Assembly: GCA_029465975.1 (NCBI GenBank) | Contig: CM055761.1 | Span: 3,573,823-3,637,822 of the forward strand | Length of the DNA: 64,000 nt | Direction of reading: 5' to 3' | Origin: Dallia pectoralis | Lineage: Eukaryota; Chordata; Actinopteri; Esociformes; Umbridae | Shown: in pieces, positions 45,501 to 60,500 of the stretch | How positions within the stretch are numbered: position 1 is the first letter of the stretch | Layout of the letters: every line of letters begins with the position of its first letter | Notes under the pieces: model-generated | What the model was told of the DNA's origin: nothing | The model's database searches: none | Seen by the model: the letters and a program-made list of their open reading frames with translations, nothing else | Made by a program: the position numbers and the translations under genes

Positions 45501-48500
45501 TGTGCTGTTCTCTTACGTGTCATTTCCTGTTTACTAATAAATGATAATAAACTAAACTAAATAAATGTCAAGGATAAATGGTTATAATTATTTGGGACAT
45601 GGGAGCTGAATTCAAAAGTTCAGAGTGAATCAAATTGTTGTGTAGAAAATAGATACAAAAGGTATTTTCGTTTAACATAAATACCACAACATGCTCGAGT
45701 AGAACAAATCCAGTTGGACTGGATAACTGAAAATGTCAGTTGGGCCAAAAAACCATGAGAAATACTGCAGGTGTCAAGTAAACGTGGAGGAAACTATTAA
45801 TATTCACACAGTCAAGGAAAAACGTCTTAAAACCTAATAATTTGTCAAGCACACACCAAATCGACTGCAATACCTGATATTGATACTTGACATCACTAAT
45901 GCAAGAAAAAGAAAACAGGAAAAAAAACAGGACAGTGGATTGGAATCCATATTAATTCCCAAAAAATCGATAGTTTGTTAAAGTGACTTGTATAGTGATC
46001 TCATATTATATGTGGAGATTCATTCCTCACAAAGAAAATAGAAGACATCAGATGATAGAAATCCCGACATGTGTCATTGATACATGTATCGTGAAGGCGT
46101 TTAAAGGTCACAATTACACATCTCAGGCCACCAATTAAAACAAGACGTTTGGAATATAAAACCAGAAGGACTACATTGTCTCCAGACACACCAGCCACTT
46201 GACTCTGATGGGGTTGGTTACATCATTGTTCCCTCGTCGGTTTTCCGCAGAGGCAGTTTGGCCGGGTACGCTCCGGCAAAGGCCCTATTCCTTATATGTT
46301 TTCGCATGCGTCTCTATTAACTCACCAGTTTAAATCTCTGTAGTGGGATCCCACTCAGATCCACTGGGCTTCTCTCAGTGATGTTTACGAAGCGAGCCTC
46401 CAAGACTGCTACTGCACACAGCAGATGGACCCACCTACAACACACACACACGGACACACACACGAACACACGGACACACACACGGACACATGGGAAAATG
46501 TCACAATAGCACATCACCTACACCAATGCAACATTGGACACATTCCGGACGGATGGTGTATAATCTGGTTACGTAAGTCCTTACAGCTCCATGAGCAAAA
46601 CTAAAAAGTAATTGGGGATGTGCCTCTGTATCAGGACATAGAAAGCCAGTGAAGTTATGGGGCAAAATGGAGCCAGGAGAGTACAGGGAAATCTGGGAAG
46701 GAAACACGCGGACGTCTGCAAAAGACTGGGGCCTTTGGGAGAAGATGACAATGCCCCCAAACATAGAGCTAAAGCCCCACTCTGGTACGGAGCAGATGAC
46801 TCGTCTAGATCGGTAGCATTTGTAGCCACGAGCCAATGGTGCTTCGAGCAAATATCGACTAAACGGGTGAACAATTTGTAGAGTTCATTATTCACTTTGA
46901 CATTACAATTGTGTTTATCATGTTGTGTTTATCAGTGCAAAAACAAATCAATTTTGATTTCATGTTTGAAGACATCACTTGAGTAAGTCCAGTCGGGGTG
47001 AATCATTTACAAATGTGTCTGGATCTTCCCGACCATCTCTCTATTAAGTGTCCAGAGACAGAGAGCACGTTACCCCTGATTCGACCTGTACTCCAACACG
47101 GACAGCTGATGGGTTGCAATCCACAATGACCTTTCACACATCCTTAAATAAATACAACACGCGGCGCCAGGGGTGTGGTTCAGCGATCCCTGAGAATGAC
47201 CTTCCCACAAGCCGATCCGGTTCTGTTAATAATACAGTTGTTAACATCGGACAGAACGCCGGACTTACTTGCTGTTGTTTGCTTTCTGCAAGGCTCCGCC
47301 CCTTAGAGAACACAAGCAGCAACTCTGCAAATAGGGATACAAACTGTCAACCACCATCCCAGGCACGTTAACACATTTTTCAAAAGGTTCGACCGGCTAA
47401 CGTTGCGTGACACCTGTCAACGAAAAGTACTGGGCCAAGTCAAGCAGGAAAGAAAATTCCGTTTATTCTACCGTCAGAGCCAAGTGATATTATCTGTTTA
47501 GCGAAAAAAGTTTAAGTACGTTACCCCTAGCGGGAGTGGCGAGATCTCGCGATATCAGCACGAGGGTGCGAGGGTGAAATTACATCGACGTAGTTGAGTA
47601 ATAATATAATTTCACCTCACACTAATTGCAACAAAAGCAATTTTACTTGTATAATACTCTTAAATGTATCCTCTTTAGACATGAAAAATCAGAACGGAAA
47701 GTTATATTTCGCTAACGGATTTAGCATAACTGAATATCGATTTGCCTGGCGAAAATTTGCATTGCGGCTAGCGTTACGTATGACGACAAACACATTACAT
47801 AAACATTATTTTCATAAACTAAGACAGAATTATTCAGCTTCAAATAATCATTATTTGGCTTCATTTAGCAGACATACAGATTGCTAGTTTTTAGCACACT
47901 TGTGGAAACTTCTAAGTACGTTAATGCAATAGTAACAACAACATACTTACTTAAGTATACATTGTTAAGTATATATTGTTATAAACGGCTAATTAAAACA
48001 CAGTCCAAATAAATGTCAGGCAACAGAGTTACAAAGTTATAAATGTGACAGAGACTGGTACAAACTGAGGGAAAGATAATTAGTGCAAAATACAGAGAAG
48101 TCCATGAAGACAACCTGAACCAGAATGCACAGGACCCCAGACTGTGTCAACGATTTGAAGCACACAGCCCAGAGAATCTTGGATTGGCAAACAGGCAAGT
48201 CGGAACACACCACAAGCAAACAGCCCTGACAAAGCCGCTCATGGAACTTGTTAGATCAAGCGCAAACTGAGACGCCCAGAAAAGTGAGAGTGAGAACAGG
48301 TTGCACATCCACGTCCCAGAGAACTGAGGGAATGTAAGCTTCACTTTGTATGTAACAAAGACCACGATAGAAATATTTTCCAAGTCTGGTTTTTGTGGAG
48401 ATATTTCATTGAATCTTTTTTAGGAGAACATATTAAAAAGATATGTTTTAAAAACATCTGTTTCTCAGCCAATTTTGAGACATTTCAGTTTCTGTTTTAT

Positions 48501-51500
48501 ACGGTTTTAGAAGAATCGTCCAAATCTCAACTATTTCTTGAGATCATCTTTCATTGACAGGCTTGATTTAAAAAAACAATTACATGTTCCAACACCATAG
48601 GTTATAAACATGTGTAACTCTGTTACCAGTAAAGAATCGATTGATTGATTGATTGATTACCAGTAAAATACCAAGGTTGAATAAAGTCCCAGTGTCCAGT
48701 AACACAATTATTTCCAAATAAAACTATTATTTTAAACATTTTGGGGTTTTTAGGTTGAATACATCAACATCACAATACTTCTGTAAACTCTGTAGCAAGA
48801 CAGACTGCCTTCTGTTATGAATACGCTGTTTATGGTTAATTACAAGGTTCTATAGGACACAATGTCTGAAACCTAAACGACATTCTTGTCATGTGTACTA
48901 TATTTAGTCATAAACCACGCTGTGAATTTGCCCTGCAGCGAGATGTAATGAGCATCTAGTCGGGGCCGATTTTGGCCAACACGACGTGCAGTTACTGCGT
49001 GAGATTCGAGGGAGATAATGAACCAGTGTGACTGAAATGTGTCAGAAACTAACCTCAGTCATAGCGTTGGCTTCACAGCGAGCGCACGTCCAGTCTTTAG
49101 TCAGACTCCCCGGGTCGACACCGTAACAGCCTGCGGACACACAAACAAACGATCCAGTTTGTGGCTGGTTTCACCAGCCGGTCAGAGCTCTGTCTGACGG
49201 GAGATTGTCTAAAGGCTTTACATAACTTCACGATTACATATATTTTGGCCCTGTGGTATGACTGACAGTGAACGGTACAAAGCAACCACCAGAACGATTC
49301 TCTTTTTTGTGGTATTCACTTTCCATCCTGCATTAATTTGTAGATCAACATAGCTGCAATTATAAAACAATAAAAAATGCGATTAGAGGGGTGGAAAACA
49401 CTATAGGGGCCATAAAGTTTAGAATCCCCACAGGCACACAGGATCACCTAGCAACCACAGATATGATTTAGACATAAAATCTCATGAATACACATTGCTT
49501 ACGCTGGATTCAGGATTCAGGCAACCACATTCAATTTGTTTAGCGGGTAGTTAGTAAACAAGGCGTCTATATTTAAGCGGTAATGTTGTCAATATTAGCC
49601 TTGGAGTTAGTTAATTAGTTTAGTATTATTGTCTGGGGTGTAGTCATTTAATCAATACCTAAAAGAGTTGTGTGGTAGTTTATGAATTTTACTGGCTACT
49701 GTGTATTTAGGTTATTTTACTGACTAGCATGACGTTATGTCAATACATTTTACTGACTGGTGTGTCGTATGTCAATACATTTTACTGACTGGTGTGTCGT
49801 AAGTCAATACATTTTACTGACTTGTGTGTCGTAAGTCAATACATTTTACTGACTTGTGTGTCGTAAGTCAATACATTTTACTGACTTGTGTGTCGTAAGT
49901 CAATACATTTTACTGACTTGTGTGTCGTATGTCAATACATTTAACTGACTGGTGTGTCGTGAGTCAATACATTTTACTGACTGGTGTGTCGTAAGTCAAT
50001 ACATTTTACTGACTGGTGTGTCGTGAGTCAATACATTTTACTGACTGGTGTGTCGTGAGTCAATACATTTTACTGACTGGTGTGTCGTATGTCAATACAT
50101 TTTACTGACTGGTGTGTCGTAAGTCAATACATTTTACTGACTGGTGTGTCGTAAGTCAATACATTTTACTGACTGTTGTGTCGTAAGTCAATACATTTTA
50201 CTGACTGGTGTGTCGTGAGTCAATACATTTTACTGACTGGTGTGTCGTGAGTCAATACATTTTACTGACTGGTGTGTCGTATGTCAATACATTTTACTGA
50301 CTGGTGTGTTGTAAGTCAATACATTTTACTGACTGGTGTGTCGTAAGTCAATACATTTTACTGACTGGTGTGTCGTGAGTCAATACATTTTACTGACTGG
50401 TGTGTCGTGAGTCAATACATTTTACTGACTGGTGTGTCGTAAGTCAATACATTTTACTGACTGGTGTGTCGTAAGTCAATACATTTTACTGACTTGTATG
50501 TACACGGACGCTGCATTTAGAGCAGCTGATCAGCAGACTGGTGCCATCTGGTTCCAGGTGAGGGGTTGTGGGTGCCTGCGCTAAACCCTGATGCTCGTCA
50601 TCGCCCTCTTCTGGCTCTGCCGTGGTGGTGAAACACATTTCCGGGATGAGAGGCTTTGTCCTCAGCCTGCCTCCGGGCAATACTACTGGGGCGTTCACAC
50701 TGTCATCAGCACACTCGGTCTGGAGAGAGGACGATGATGATGATGAGGACAAAGACGTTCACTATAAACAATAACTAGTTCAAAATGCTATCCGGTCTAG
50801 TGACAGAACAAAAAAGTCACGAAGTAACTGTAATAAAGTTTCTTTGTAATCAACATCCAATTGCTTCTACGTATTGTGCTCTATAAATAAAGTTGCTTGT
50901 CTGTTTGCTTAAAGGCCACCTAATTAAGGGACAGACTAGGGCCATATGAAATCAGTTTTTCTTGATACCAATCAGTTCTCAAATGCCGTTACACGTTTTT
51001 GTGCTTTCATTTTCAATATCACACCTCCATATGAAGGAAGCACTAGATTTTGTGTTTACTTTCCTGCCCACACAGGCCAGTCATTTTTAATTCTCCATTC
51101 TCAACTGCCTGACTGTCAACTCGTTCAGAACAAGCACCCGTTTGAGTGACATAGGCGTGGCCATACAACAGCCTGGAACTCAAGTTCTCAGAGATCATTT
51201 CAACCGTCATAATGCCATTCCAACATCCCACAATCCACCTGCTCTTTATTTAGATAATATCTGATGCAGGGTAATATAGTGGATACCACGGATATAGTCG
51301 TGGGGACTGGGGATTGTGATATGGACGTGGAGAGATTGCAGACTTTCTTCCATTATTACGGTCATGATATGAAACCAGCACATCGCTACAACTACTACCA
51401 GATAAACGTCAGCCGTAAATGTCACCTTAATTGAAGGGTGCGTCGGCATGTTTGACAACCATATAATAATATTAATAATAGCGTAGGACTAGATTGGAAT

Positions 51501-54500
51501 TATATATATTATATCTATATTATATATCGTAACATTGTCTACGATCTCAGAGACGCGGAAATAAGAAAGCCATAGAGACTGAAAGAAAATGCCAGCTTTG
51601 GCATATGTTAAGGAAATCAGGCAACAAAATATAAGTCTCACAAAATAAATGCTCCCGTGGTGGATATTGCAGCTATGGAATTTAGCACTATGCAAAAGAC
51701 AGTTTGTTTGTTTTTGTACAGATTCTCACGACAGCAGCAGGCCTCAGGAACCTGCCCCCAGAACCAAACCGACTATATCCCCACATTTACATTCACTCTG
51801 AACACCCTATGGACATTTACATATGTTTGCTTCTTGTAGTCCATTGTTCATTCATGTGTGTTATTTGCCATTTTGTGTATTTCGTATGTTAAATCCGGGA
51901 TCTGCGATTCAATTCTGGGATAGCTTTTTTTTTTGTCTGTATATTAGGTGTGAGCTTAACGGGCCAGAACAAAATCCTTGTTTGTTGCAAACAGACTTGG
52001 CGAACAAAACTCCTTCTGATTCTGAACAGACGAGTCACCGCACAACCCAGACCTGTTGGCGTTTGAAGAAAGTCGAACGATGCGTTCAGGCCAAAATGTC
52101 TGCTGCCAACCGGTGAACAGAACAGGGTGAGACGTCAGATTCCATCCATGGCTGCACCAATCACCCGATACTGTCGTCAAAGCTTCACCAATCCGGTTTG
52201 AGGATTTTAAAATGGACGGCAATAGATTTGATTTCCCGAATGACCACGGCACCTCGTACTGGTAACCAAGACCTGACAGATCGTGTCCCATCATGTCAAA
52301 ATAAGCAAGCACTTGAAATAGTAAAAGTTAAAATTGGAATATGACACATCGAAAAACATTATCAATACAATGAGTTAGTATGCATGTAAAAATAAAGGCA
52401 ATTGACAGTTAGCCGATCTGCGTCGAGTTAGTGTCACACATTGGTGGAGGACGAGCGGTTCCTTTCTTACTATTCGGAGCACATATCTAGGGCATCTAGA
52501 AAAGTGGTGACAAGTCCAAAACATTATAATAAGGACAACATCAACCTTGTATTCGTAGGGGTTTAACAGAAGGCTACAAAGAGTTAAAAAACGCCTGACG
52601 AAACGATTCTAAGTGCTTAAGTTAAAAGCAAGACCGTTAAAACCAGAGGTCGACTAATCGAAACGGATCAGGTTTGTTTACTGTATTATTTATGTGCACA
52701 AAATGCAAGTAGGAAAGCTGTTTTAAACAGCACGCCTTCTTGACATTTTCTTTAAACGTTTCATTTGGGCCCAGGCTCTAAACCGAAAACATTCACACAT
52801 CCATAATATAATCGTCACTTGTGGTAACAGGTCATCTCTTAATCTCTTTTCGCGTCTGTTTTCGGTGAACATCGATAACTGAGTCGCACTGGTGACATGA
52901 GACGGTCATCTGGCCCCTTCACTTTTGTATCTTTCTTTACACAGGCAATGATTATTCGTAGATAAGGCGAAACGTATCCAATGAAGACAGTATATCCACA
53001 CTGCAGAATCAATAAATACTGGAGGGTGTGTCAGTGATGGATTTTCCAAGAGGTTAATCTCAACTAAAAGAAAAGCTGGCAATCTAATAATCAAGGGCCA
53101 GGTCAAATGTAACCAATTTGAATCGACGTTTCACACTCCAACAAAACTGTTTCATGTTTACATTTATAATAAAGAGCTGTTCAGGAGCCAAATCAGATGA
53201 CTCATTCTGGTAAACGAAACCCAAAAAAAAGCAGACTCGCTGAAAAGACTCGTTATGCCCGTCAGGAATAACGTGGCGGCTACATTCTTTCGTTTAACAG
53301 ATGTAGTCGTAGCGGAAAACACGCCCTTCGTATCTGAACTATTACCTAACCACTAAAAGGAGAAGCAGAGCCACCAACAATTGTGAAGTCATGCACCACA
53401 TTTCCATATGTGCAACTGATGTTTGTATCCCTGAGAAAGAAAACAGAACTGACGATCCACAACATTTGTCTACCCTCTGATTCATGAGTCATCAGGTGAC
53501 TGAGCTAAAAAATAAAAATGTAATTAACCCCTTTTTGGGTTTCACATTCAAAACCACGACTACAAGGTTTATATAGACTTATTATAATAATCCTAATGTT
53601 GGACTGAACACCGAAAACTCACCTCATCCCCCACCAACGTGCAAAACCAATTTGACATGGTGGGGAAATGTTCAGTTGAGCTTTAAGTGAAACACAGTGA
53701 ATACAACGTTAAAAGACATCCGAAACGTGCGACGGCAACAAGCTTCGCGCCACGGACACAGTGTTATGAGTCTAAATACTTTTCAGAAGGTCAATATTTC
53801 TGTCCTAAAAATTCTTTATTATAAACTTTTTTAGATACTGGATTTTTGATTTCCACGAGCTGTTAGCCCGAATCATCAAGATTTAAACAAAAAAGTCCAA
53901 AAGTAGGTCAATATGTGTACTCAATCCATGTATCAATCGTCAAATGGTTCATTTTTCAACAATATTCACCTTCTTTTAAATGCACCGGTATATTTGACCC
54001 GATGACTCACCTATGACAGTGCTACAATAAACGTGACTGATCCGTTCAGCACAGACCCAAGTTTGGCATATGTTAGTCTCTGCTTTGTTTGGGGAGTGCC
54101 TCCTGCGTGCTCAGTATCGCTCACCAGTCAACCCGGGGCATGGCAGAAATAAACAAATCCGCTAATACATTTATCCCTGTAGCTGTATTTGTGGTCTACG
54201 ACGTCATCACGCCGAACAGAAGACCTGGAGAGATTATTCTGGGATGGGCGCAGATAATGCAAACTATCACGACACGCGTACGAGAAAATTGGGTTTCGTG
54301 ACTAACAACCTGATGACATTGTGTTTCTCAGATCTCCGACACCAGTGACTGGGGACATGTTGTCTCTTTGCCGTCTGGGGCCACACCCAAACACCCATAC
54401 CCCACCCACCCACAACATCCACCCACCCAGCCACTCACCCCGACACACCCACACCCCTCCCCCACACAGCCAGACACAACATCCTCCCAACGCAATCCCC

Positions 54501-57500
54501 CCCAAACAGCCACCCCCACCCACCCAGACAGCCAGACCCACCCAGACTGACCCACCCACCCAGACACCCCCACCCACCCAGACAGACAGACCCACCCACC
54601 CACCCAGACAGACCCACCCACCCACCCAGACAGACAGACCCACCCACCCAGACAGACCCACCCACCCAGACAGACAGACCCACCCACCCAGACAGACAGA
54701 CAGACCCACCCACCCACCCAGACAGACACCCCCACCCACCCAGACAGACACCCCCACCCAGACAGACACCCCCACCCAGACAGACCCACCCACCCAGACA
54801 GACCCACCCACCCAGACAGACCCCCCCACCCACCCAGACAGACACCCCCACCCACCCAGACAGACACCCCCCACCCACCCAGACAGACACCCCCCCACCC
54901 ACCCAGACACCCCCACCCACCCAGACAGACCCCCCCACCCAGACAGACCCACCCACCCAGACACCCCCACCCACCCACCCAGACAGACCCACCCACCCAG
55001 ACAGACAGACCCACCCACCCAGACAGACACCCCCACCCACCCACCCAGACAGACACCCCCACCCACCCAGACACCCCCACCCACCCAGACACCCCCACCC
55101 ACCCAGACAGACCCACCCACCCAGACAGACCCACCCACCCAGACAGACCCACCCACCCAGACAGATCCACCCACCCAGACACCCCCACCCACCCACCCAG
55201 ACAGACAGACAGACCCACCCACCCAGACAGACCCACCCACCAAGACAGATCCACCCACCCAGACAGACAGACCCACCCAGACAGACAGACCCACCCACCC
55301 AGACAGATCCACCCACCCAGACAGACCCACCCACCCAGACAGACCCACCCACCCACCCAGACAGACCCACCCACCCACCCAGACAGACAGACAGACCCAC
55401 CCACCCAGACAGACAGACCCACCCACCCAGACAGACCCACCCACCTACCCAGACAGACCCACCCACCTACCCAGACAGACCCACCTACCCAGACAGACCC
55501 ACCCACCCAGACAGCCACCCCCACCCACACCATCCACAGCTAGGTAACCCCTTCCCCCCCTCACCCGCTGGTATGTCTGGAACAGTGAGCACACAGAGCA
55601 GTAGGGGGCCTGGAGGCCCATGCGATGGTTGTGCTCCTTTTCCCTCTTCAGGTTGGGCGGTCGGTTCTGCCACAGCTGGGTCAGGGGCTTGGCCCACGAC
55701 TCGCCTTCCAGGCCGTCCTCCTCCACCGCGGGCTGTTCTGGCAACTCTAATGACGACACAAAGACTAGACGTTAGTCCCTGGCACCCACTGACTTCGGCT
55801 CATAGTGAACACGGAGCTTAACTGGACTTCAACAACGTTAATGAGGCGGTTGTATTAAAACTCACCCTCGTCACTCAGGCTGTCCTTCAGCAGTGGGTGA
55901 TGCTGAGGCAACTTCCCCAGTTTGCTGGGCACACAATCATCCTCGGCACCCTCTTCTGCCCCCTGGTGGTATAATAAGGTACAAAACATGAGACTCTTAA
56001 ACATGAGATCTTACAACCACTCCTCCGCACCACTCCTCCGCACCACTCCTCCGCACCACTCCCCCGCACCACCCTCCGCACCACTCCTCCGCACCACTCC
56101 CCGCACCACTCCCCGCACCACTCCCCGCACCACTGCCCCGCACCACTGCCCCGCACCACTGCCCCGCACCACTGCCCCGCACCACTGCCCCGCACCACTG
56201 CCCCGCACCACTGCCCCGCACCACTGCCCCGCACCACTGCCCCGCACCACTGCCCCGCACCACTGCCCCGCACCACTGCCCCGCACCACTGCCCCGCACC
56301 ACTCCTCCGCACCACTCCTCCGCACTGACCTTGCTGCTGTCGTCCTGGTCCTCTCCGTCACTATCACTACTCTCGCTCCTCCTCTCCGCCTCCTTGCTCT
56401 CCTTAGTTTCTCCCTCGCCGTAGTCGCCCTTGGCGTAGCTGTGAACGTGCAGTACGTCGGCCGGGCTCAGGGTCCTCTGGAAGTGCTGGTGTACGGGGCT
56501 GGAGCTACTGGCTGGTGTGGGAGGCTTCACATCCTCACTGGGACCAGCTGTCTGTGAGCTCGGTGAACACGGGACCTCCACCACGGGCGGGGTTGACGGT
56601 TTGTTCGTCGGTGGCTGTGTCTTGACCAGATTGCATTTAAGAGAGTTATTGGCTTTCATCTGGAGCGCGAGCTTTCGGCTGGCGTTCGTGTTCCGGTTGG
56701 TCTTGGCGTGAAGCAGCGCGTCCGTTTGCTCAGTTGTAATGTTCTTTGGCTCTGAAATAAATAAAATCAGCCATGAGAAGCTGGAGGCACACGACAATGT
56801 CTAAGTGACCCCTGGACCTCAGTACACACACACACACACACACACACCTTTGTGTGCTGCACTGTCCTCGTCCTCCTTGCTCAGCTTGGGTTTCTTCTGC
56901 TCCACCACTTTCTTCTCCTCCTCCGCCTCCTCCTCAGCCAGCTTAGTGTCTCCATCCCCAGAAGCCCCTAAAACACCTCCTCGCTGGCGCTTTTTGCCGA
57001 CCTTTGGCTTTGGCCTGCTGGAGAAAAAGAGAGAGGGACAACTGAATATACTGTATATATAAATACATTTCCTTTCAGTTTGTTGTCTCTATAATGGCAT
57101 GCGAGGACCGAAAAAAACAACTCAAATATTTGTTCAAGAGGAAAACAACATGCTTTCCATCAACTTAAATTCTGAAGCTAACATACGTGGTTGAAGAAAA
57201 TTACAAATCAATTGCCGGCTCATCTTAGCCAGCAATTTCACTTGATATCCTTCAATTAATAAATACATATGAAATACTGGACATATCAATCAACCAGAGA
57301 CGGTGGAACCAAATATGGTACAGACCTCTTCTCCTCCTGAAGGACAGGGTCTGTGGAACCCTCCACCAGGTCCGGGGCTTCACTCGGACAGGGACCCTGT
57401 TTCCCAGGCGCCCTCGTCTCGTCGCACGCGAGGAACTCTTCAGCCTCGGGCGTGGGCTTGGAGTGGTCAATAAGGGCGTTGTCCTTCCCCGCCTTCCAGG

Positions 57501-60500
57501 CTTTGTAGCGGTCCGGTTGGAACTTCCTCACGAACACGTCCATGGAGATCTTCACCATGTCTTTACGGCACGAGCACTGGGGAGTGAGGGTCAAGAGGAA
57601 GAGTACTGTACAATCTCTAAAAGACCACACAGATCACACGGGGCCCGGAAATCACTCAATCCTCACTTACCAGTAGAGCTACTTTGCCATAATCGATCCA
57701 TCGCTGTGTGGCGAAATTAGTGGACTCTGCGCAGTTGAAGCCGTGATTGAAACCAGCGTGGTAACCGAACGGGAAAGTCACCACGAACTCGCCTGCCTCC
57801 TGTGTGATCTGAACACATTACACACAGTAAATGTCAATCCACTGATCCGGAGATGGCCAGCTATTAAAAAACACCTTCCCCAAAAAACACCTGCAATACA
57901 TAGTAGCTTCTAAAGACAGATAGACGACACTACTGACAAAACACAGCTCCTAAAGATACAATATTATTTCCACACTGAAAGAGGAGGTCACCTTCTCAAA
58001 TGGTATGCCATACTTCTTCAGGATAGAAGGCGAGATTAACGTCATCTTGTGGCGCAGGAAAGCTTCGCAGCTCTGAGCACTCCCAGGGAAAAACCCTGAA
58101 GGAGAACGATTACGCAACGTCATCAATTTGCCTGGCGACTCTCCGAAGATGATCACAAGGAAAAGTTGCACCTACCTTTAGCGAGACGCTCCAACCTTTT
58201 CCCATGCTCCGGAGGCACAACGTACCTGGAGAAAAATGCCACCACACCACATTAATATTAGCAGAGATGTTGCAGCTAACAGCTATTCGGATAATGGATC
58301 AATCAATTGAAGTCCATAAATAACCAGATGAACGATTTCATTAAATCAAACATCGATTTTCTGGGATAAAATAAAATTATTTGATTTATATATTTTTTTA
58401 ATGGGTGTTTTATCATCATCTGAGTATAACAACGTGATTATATTAATTAAACACACCGAAAGCGTGTGCAAAAAATAAATGACTTAATTTAGTGCAAACA
58501 GCATCTGCTTCACTCGTAAGTTTGAAAGGCGATACAATGCTTCCATAAATAAAGAGTAAAAAAACCATGTAGAATAGTAAAAAATAAACTAGTATGCTTT
58601 ACATGCTGAAAATAAATTAGTAAGACGCATGTAGAATATTAAAGGTAATGTAACAGTGCTGAAAGTATTATAACATAAAGAAAATAGCATAAAGAAAATA
58701 GCTCAAATCCAGACTGGAGTACCAGCCACATCTCAACAACTCAATAAAACCATGCACAACTGAACACTGCATTTCACAAGATTTCCGACTTCGACCTGTA
58801 ACAGCATAATACCAGAAGAAGCTCTCAGAGAGGCGCACATGGAGCTGTGCATGGCAGTGACGTCTGTCTTTGCTCGGATTCGTCTCACGCAGCCAACTGA
58901 TCAATAACAACATTTCAAGATAACTATTTTTATTGAGCAATGTTCTGGATTTTCATTGATTAGTTGTTGAAGCCCTGTGAAAAACAGCACATTCAACTGA
59001 ACCTAGGATTTTTTTTTAAACTCTTAAATAAAAAAACGTTACCAGGACTTGGTCTCTCCAAAGTGAAGATAGTTGATGCTGTAGAGATCCATGTCTTCTG
59101 TGTGCCAGGCAAAGGTACTCTTCCACATGCCAAAGTACAGGTATGGAGTGTTGACTCCTTTAATCTTTATCCCGCTCTCCTTCTCCACAGTGTCCAGGAG
59201 AGTGTTCAGGTGACCGAGATTCCACTCAGTCACGTCCTGGAGAAGACAAGACGGCGTTAAAAGGAACAGAATGTGACAGCGCGACAAAAACATTGTTCAA
59301 ATCCAAGGTGAACTCAAGGTGAATTCGGCGAGGGTATTTGTGGGAGTGAGCGTTGGTGTCACGACAGTAGGAGGTCCGATACAATACGACGGTGACACAC
59401 AGAAACTCACTGGATCATAAAGTGACCCGTTGACATCGGCGCCGTATAGAGGGGGGTTAAAAGTCAGATTCTTCCAGAACTTTCTCTCCAGTTCCTCAAA
59501 ATCCACATATCGGGGGTTACAGAACCTACAAAGAGACAGGTTTAAAAAGATCAAAATGATAAACAATCTTTTGAATGATTTGGTCTAACATCTGCAATTT
59601 ACGTTTTGTGTTTAATTTACTCTTAAATGCAACGGCCTCATAGAAGATGAAAAGAAAAGGTTGACACATTCAGTGGACATAAAAAGTCTACACATCCGTT
59701 AAAATGACAGGTTTTTGTGATGTGAATTTTTTTTACAAAGATAAATCATGCCAGAACTTTTTCCACCTTTAATGGAACCTATAACATAAACAATTCAATA
59801 AAAAAAAAACTGAAATTTTGACGGGCAGAAAACAAAATAAAACCTTACAATAATTAAAAATCCTGGCATTTGAACAGGGGTGTGGAGACCATATATATCC
59901 ACTGCACACAATTATTGAAATAAAAGCAATTAGTAAAACCCTGTTTGGCTAATGAATGTTCCAACCACATATATAACCATTACGGGAAAGCTTACTTGTC
60001 TGTGTTGGCCGTCTTGCGGAACTCTTTGACGGTCATGGGTTTCTTTTGGATGTTATACTGGGTGAAAAGACCCGACTGGCCGGTCACCACCTGTTGTATC
60101 GGCGCTGGAATCACCAGGTCATCTATGTCATCATAAGTGCGCCTGGGTTTCCAGTCTTTGGGTGGAATCACCTTCAAAACCACACATAGTGGAGTTACGC
60201 AGAGCATAGTCAGCACAGAATCTGATATACAGCGCCTTCAAAAAGTATTCAAAGAGATATCTACAATAAACTCACAGCATTTTGGTATGTCTGGTTGTTT
60301 TGCCAGAGAATTAACATTTACGCTAAATATCTGTGTCTCATCGGACCATTAAATAATTTTGTTATACTCTTGTTATACGGATTTTTATCACATTGAGACA
60401 TACCCCAGTGTCTTTGTTATGCCGACATAGATACGCACCTCTGGCTAAATGAACCATTAGTGAGCTTTGGTTGCGCCATTGCAGGAATTGTGTGTAGAAT

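Noticed and set aside
51956..52312. 118-codon minus-strand frame in kdm4a intron 13
   Set aside because: No domain match, no splice sites placing it between exons 13 and 14 in phase, and the kdm4a protein is complete without it.
54321..55547. Open frames of 340-408 codons on both strands (Pro/Thr-rich or Gly/Val/Trp-rich)
   Set aside because: They lie entirely in the CCCACCCAGACAGA array inside a kdm4a intron; every frame is open because the repeat has no stop codon.
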